Source of the DNA: Parcubacteria group bacterium GW2011_GWA2_43_13
GTDB lineage: Bacteria > Patescibacteriota > Patescibacteriia > UBA9629 > GWA2-43-13
Reading direction: 5' to 3'
NCBI GenBank assembly: GCA_000999025.1
Contig: LCFM01000012.1
Coordinates: 1 to 42,493 of the forward strand
DNA: 42,493 nt
A program made the position numbers and the translations under genes. This document shows, in pieces, positions 40,147-42,493 of the stretch (its first letter is position 1; the number at the start of each line of letters is the position of its first letter). The notes below the pieces were generated by a model. That model was not told the origin of the DNA. It made no database searches and was given only the letters and a program-made list of their open reading frames with translations.

Positions 40147-42493
40147 ATGAAACGCATAGCGATTTTTTTGACTGCTTTTGTCATGATAATCTTTCCTTTA
40201 GAAAGTGCATTTTCGTATACTGTAGAGACGCCCCGTTGGGGCGTCTCCGCACCGGACGCGACGAGACGCACCAACGGTGCGTCTCTACAGATCCCGGGCC
40301 AAGTGCTTGTTCAAAAAAAGGGTGAAGCCGTGCCAGAATTATATTTGTTCGATCCCGCACAACAAACACTCGATGATGTGATCAATCAATTAAAACACGC
40401 GTCTGATGTTATTCATGTTCAGCCGAATTTTGATTATGACGCTGTAGAGACGCGCCCCTGGCGCGTCTCGATCGATGAGACGCCACAGGGTGGCGTCTCT
40501 ACTGTAATGTATGGCGATAACACTTCATTTCACACTGTCGCCACAGCAGTGTCCAATGATCAATTCATTTCTGATCAAACATACCTTGATCAAATTCATG
40601 TCGGCCCGGTGTGGGATCATGCCACCCGCGGAAGTCATGAGGTAGTGGTAGCAGTTATTGATACCGGATTAGACATAGATCATCCTGATTTGATTGACAA
40701 TATTTGGACAAACAAAGATGAAATAGAAAATAATGGGATAGATGATGATAACAACGGGTTTATTGACGATCGTCATGGCTGGGATTTTAACCATAACACC
40801 TATCAGCCAGAAGCAAAATTAGACAGCAAAGGATACACAGTAGAGGCGTTAACTCATGGCACGGTTGTGGCAGGCATTATCGGCGCTCGGGGTAATAACG
40901 GTATTGGCGTTACTGGTATTGCTCAAACAGTACAACTCATGGGCTTGAAAGCGCTTAACGGGCTTGGGCACGGCAATACGCTTGATGTTGTCAAGGCAAT
41001 TATGTATGCAAAAGAAAATGGCGCTGATGTTATTAATATGAGTTTTGTCGGTCATTTAAAAGATGATATTTTAAAAGACGCAATCCGCGATGCGTATGAA
41101 TCAGGCATTATCATTGTTGCGGCAGTAGGGAATGACGGCGCGTCTGACACAAGCGACGACGTTGGCGATCTTGACATCAATCCTTTGTACCCCGGGTGTA
41201 TTGATGAAAAAGTTGCAGGAAAAAATTGGATTCTTGGAGTTGCGTCAGTTGATCAAAAAGATCGGCGTTCGCGGTTTTCGAGTTTTGGCACAACATGCGT
41301 TGACTTGGTTGCTCCGGGAGAAGGAATTTTTAATACCCAAATTTGGAATGCCAGCATTGGCGGCCTTGAAAAAGCGTATCGCGGAAACTGGAACGGCACC
41401 TCATTTGCCGCGCCAATGGTTGCCGGCGCCGCCGCGCTTATTAAAAGTTATGCTCCCGGGTTATCAGCAAAAGAGGTGTATGATTATCTTGTTTATAATG
41501 CCGATGATATCGTTGGAAAAAATTCGGAATTGACTGGAAAGTTAGGATTCGGTCGCTTGAGTATTGAGAAGGCATTTACTTCAATTGATACCTATGCGCC
41601 TGCGTCTGCTTTTGTGTCTGCTTATGTATCTCGGCAAAAAAAAGTGATTGAACGATCGTTTTTTGTGGCAGGAGCAGGTCAGGGCATGGATCCTTGGGTG
41701 CGCCTATGGTCGTATGATGGCATTTTGCAACATGAATTTTTAGCATATGATAAAACCATGAAAGCAGGGGTCTCTGTTGCATTGGGAGATGTGAATAATG
41801 ATAATGAACTGGAAATTATCACCGGCCCGGCAACTCCTGCTGTGTCTCCAGTCCGCGTATTTAATCTTAAAGGTGTTCTTTTAAAAGAATTTCAAGCTTT
41901 TCCTTCTCACATCAAAATAGGTATACACATTGCCAGTGGTGATGTGTTGGGAAATAGTAAAGATGCCATTGTCATCGGAGCCGGCAATGGTGGCGGTCCT
42001 ATGATCCGCGTGTTTAACGGAGATGGGGAAATGGTCTCGCAATTTTTTGCAGGAGACAGGGCTGGCAGGCAAGGGATTTCGTTTGCATTGGGAGATACGG
42101 ACGGCAATGGCATTGATGAAATAGGTGCCATTACAAGCATTGCTAAAAAAAATACTATTACTTTTTATAATGCATACGGCGGAGTTGAAAGAGTAACATC
42201 AGTGCAAGAGGGCGCGCTCCCGCTTGGCAGGGATATTGTGATTGCCGAAAATGCTGTTGATACAGGTGAAGCGCGAATTATTACCGGGTCAGCTCAAGGA
42301 GAGCAAGCAGATGTGAAGATTTTTTCACTTGATGGTAGAATGGTAAAAACAATTCCGTTATTCAATCGGTTGTTAAAAAGCGGAATAACACTCACTCTTG
42401 CGGACGCGAATGCTGATGGTAAAAAAGATATTATCGCAACTCCCCGCAGAGGAGGTGGCCCGCAGGCGCAGATGTTCGATTTGGATGGAAAAG
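40147..42493 (+). CDS. Secreted subtilisin-like serine protease (S8) with FG-GAP repeats, 3' end outside the window
   Basis: Open from ATG 40147 to the window edge (782 complete codons). The signal peptide is about 1-23 (MKRIAIFLTAFVMIIFPLES). A short prodomain (about 48-99: PGQVLVQKKG to VIHVQPNFDYD) precedes the subtilase domain (about 140-455), whose triad is Asp172 (VVVAVIDTGLDIDHPDL), His237 (THGTVVAGIIGARGNNG) and Ser419 (NGTSFAAPMVAGAAAL). Downstream (about 490 onward) are FG-GAP/integrin-like calcium-binding repeats (VALGDVNNDNELEIITGP, ALGDTDGNGIDEIG, LADANADGKKDIIATP), which would form a surface propeller. Two family A BIMEs are translated within it, residues 26-48 and 100-119, just after the signal peptide and at the prodomain-catalytic junction; the frame stays open. 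Probably exported and self-processed; it may trim surface proteins or degrade host or environmental proteins (inference). Confidence 0.9.
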   Translation, partial: MKRIAIFLTAFVMIIFPLESAFSYTVETPRWGVSAPDATRRTNGASLQIPGQVLVQKKGEAVPELYLFDPAQQTLDDVINQLKHASDVIHVQPNFDYDAVETRPWRVSIDETPQGGVSTVMYGDNTSFHTVATAVSNDQFISDQTYLDQIHVGPVWDHATRGSHEVVVAVIDTGLDIDHPDLIDNIWTNKDEIENNGIDDDNNGFIDDRHGWDFNHNTYQPEAKLDSKGYTVEALTHGTVVAGIIGARGNNGIGVTGIAQTVQLMGLKALNGLGHGNTLDVVKAIMYAKENGADVINMSFVGHLKDDILKDAIRDAYESGIIIVAAVGNDGASDTSDDVGDLDINPLYPGCIDEKVAGKNWILGVASVDQKDRRSRFSSFGTTCVDLVAPGEGIFNTQIWNASIGGLEKAYRGNWNGTSFAAPMVAGAAALIKSYAPGLSAKEVYDYLVYNADDIVGKNSELTGKLGFGRLSIEKAFTSIDTYAPASAFVSAYVSRQKKVIERSFFVAGAGQGMDPWVRLWSYDGILQHEFLAYDKTMKAGVSVALGDVNNDNELEIITGPATPAVSPVRVFNLKGVLLKEFQAFPSHIKIGIHIASGDVLGNSKDAIVIGAGNGGGPMIRVFNGDGEMVSQFFAGDRAGRQGISFALGDTDGNGIDEIGAITSIAKKNTITFYNAYGGVERVTSVQEGALPLGRDIVIAENAVDTGEARIITGSAQGEQADVKIFSLDGRMVKTIPLFNRLLKSGITLTLADANADGKKDIIATPRRGGGPQAQMFDLDGK
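40222..40288. repeat. Family A BIME in the protease gene, after the signal peptide
   Basis: GTAGAGACGCCCCGTTGGGG unit and an inverted CACC-AAC-GGTG unit ending CTAC. Translated as VETPRWGVS...TRRTNGASL at the start of the mature proprotein. Confidence 0.88.
40444..40502. repeat. Family A BIME in the protease gene, between prodomain and catalytic domain
   Basis: Unit 1 stem GCGCC-CCT-GGCGC and inverted unit 2 CCAC-AGG-GTGG ending CTAC. Translated as VETRPWRVS...ETPQGGVST. Confidence 0.88.

Noticed and set aside
1-42493. Alternative genetic code (TGA recoded)
   Set aside because: Clear genes end in TGA at natural C-termini (sigma factor at 31814, Fn3 protein at 13916), and conserved proteins contain no internal TGA.

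Overview
The window looks like a chromosomal piece of an uncultured Patescibacteria (Candidate Phyla Radiation) bacterium. This is inferred from gene content and was not tested by any search: giant secreted Ig-like/fibronectin proteins, an S-layer-like protein with the short N-terminal module common in that group, PilN/PilO-type pilus proteins, an ECF sigma factor followed by a DUF5667 membrane protein, and mostly weak or absent Shine-Dalgarno sequences. TAA, TAG and TGA all serve as stops, so the TGA-recoded CPR lineages are unlikely. No rRNA or tRNA genes were seen.

Layout. 1-111: 3' end of a surface-protein gene that duplicates part of the next large gene. 300-1121 (minus): a beta-propeller protein with its own promoter. 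1326-15242: a probable pilus/adhesion block, made of a 2792-aa cysteine-containing giant surface protein, a choice-of-anchor/Fn3 protein, PilN-like, PilO-like, a membrane-anchored Fn3 protein, a polytopic membrane protein and a 73-aa membrane protein. 15406-29150: two giant secreted proteins (3340 aa, and one about 1150 aa broken by a frameshift) sharing a C-terminal three-repeat domain. 29271-29840: a REP-associated tyrosine transposase (RAYT). 29889-31088: a small membrane protein divergent from lexA. 31263-33377: ECF sigma factor plus DUF5667 protein. 34155-38807: S-layer-like protein with a 0.7-kb structured upstream region. 39340-39981: small TPR-like membrane protein. 40147 to the window end: a secreted subtilisin-like protease with FG-GAP repeats, open at the edge.

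The most striking theme is repetitive DNA. Family A elements carry a 5' GTAG tetranucleotide followed by a palindrome beginning AGACG, occur singly or as head-to-head pairs (BIMEs), and number about 35 units in 25 clusters. GTAG plus palindrome is the hallmark of REP sequences mobilised by RAYT transposases, and a RAYT gene sits in the middle. These elements have entered coding sequences in frame: inside the RAYT itself, twice in the protease at domain boundaries, and in pilN. In three genes they supply the stop codon. Their stems covary. Family B elements (CCCTCTCC hairpin plus a GGTGAGGT tail) sit just upstream of several start codons. A third element is a 125-134 bp MITE-like sequence present twice, with inverted ends and 6-bp target duplications.

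Functionally most of the window builds and controls the cell surface: pilus-associated assembly proteins, giant adhesins, an S-layer candidate and a secreted protease. The sigma/DUF5667 pair next to the S-layer gene is the likely envelope-responsive regulator, and lexA is the only clear DNA-damage regulator. The regulatory links are inference.
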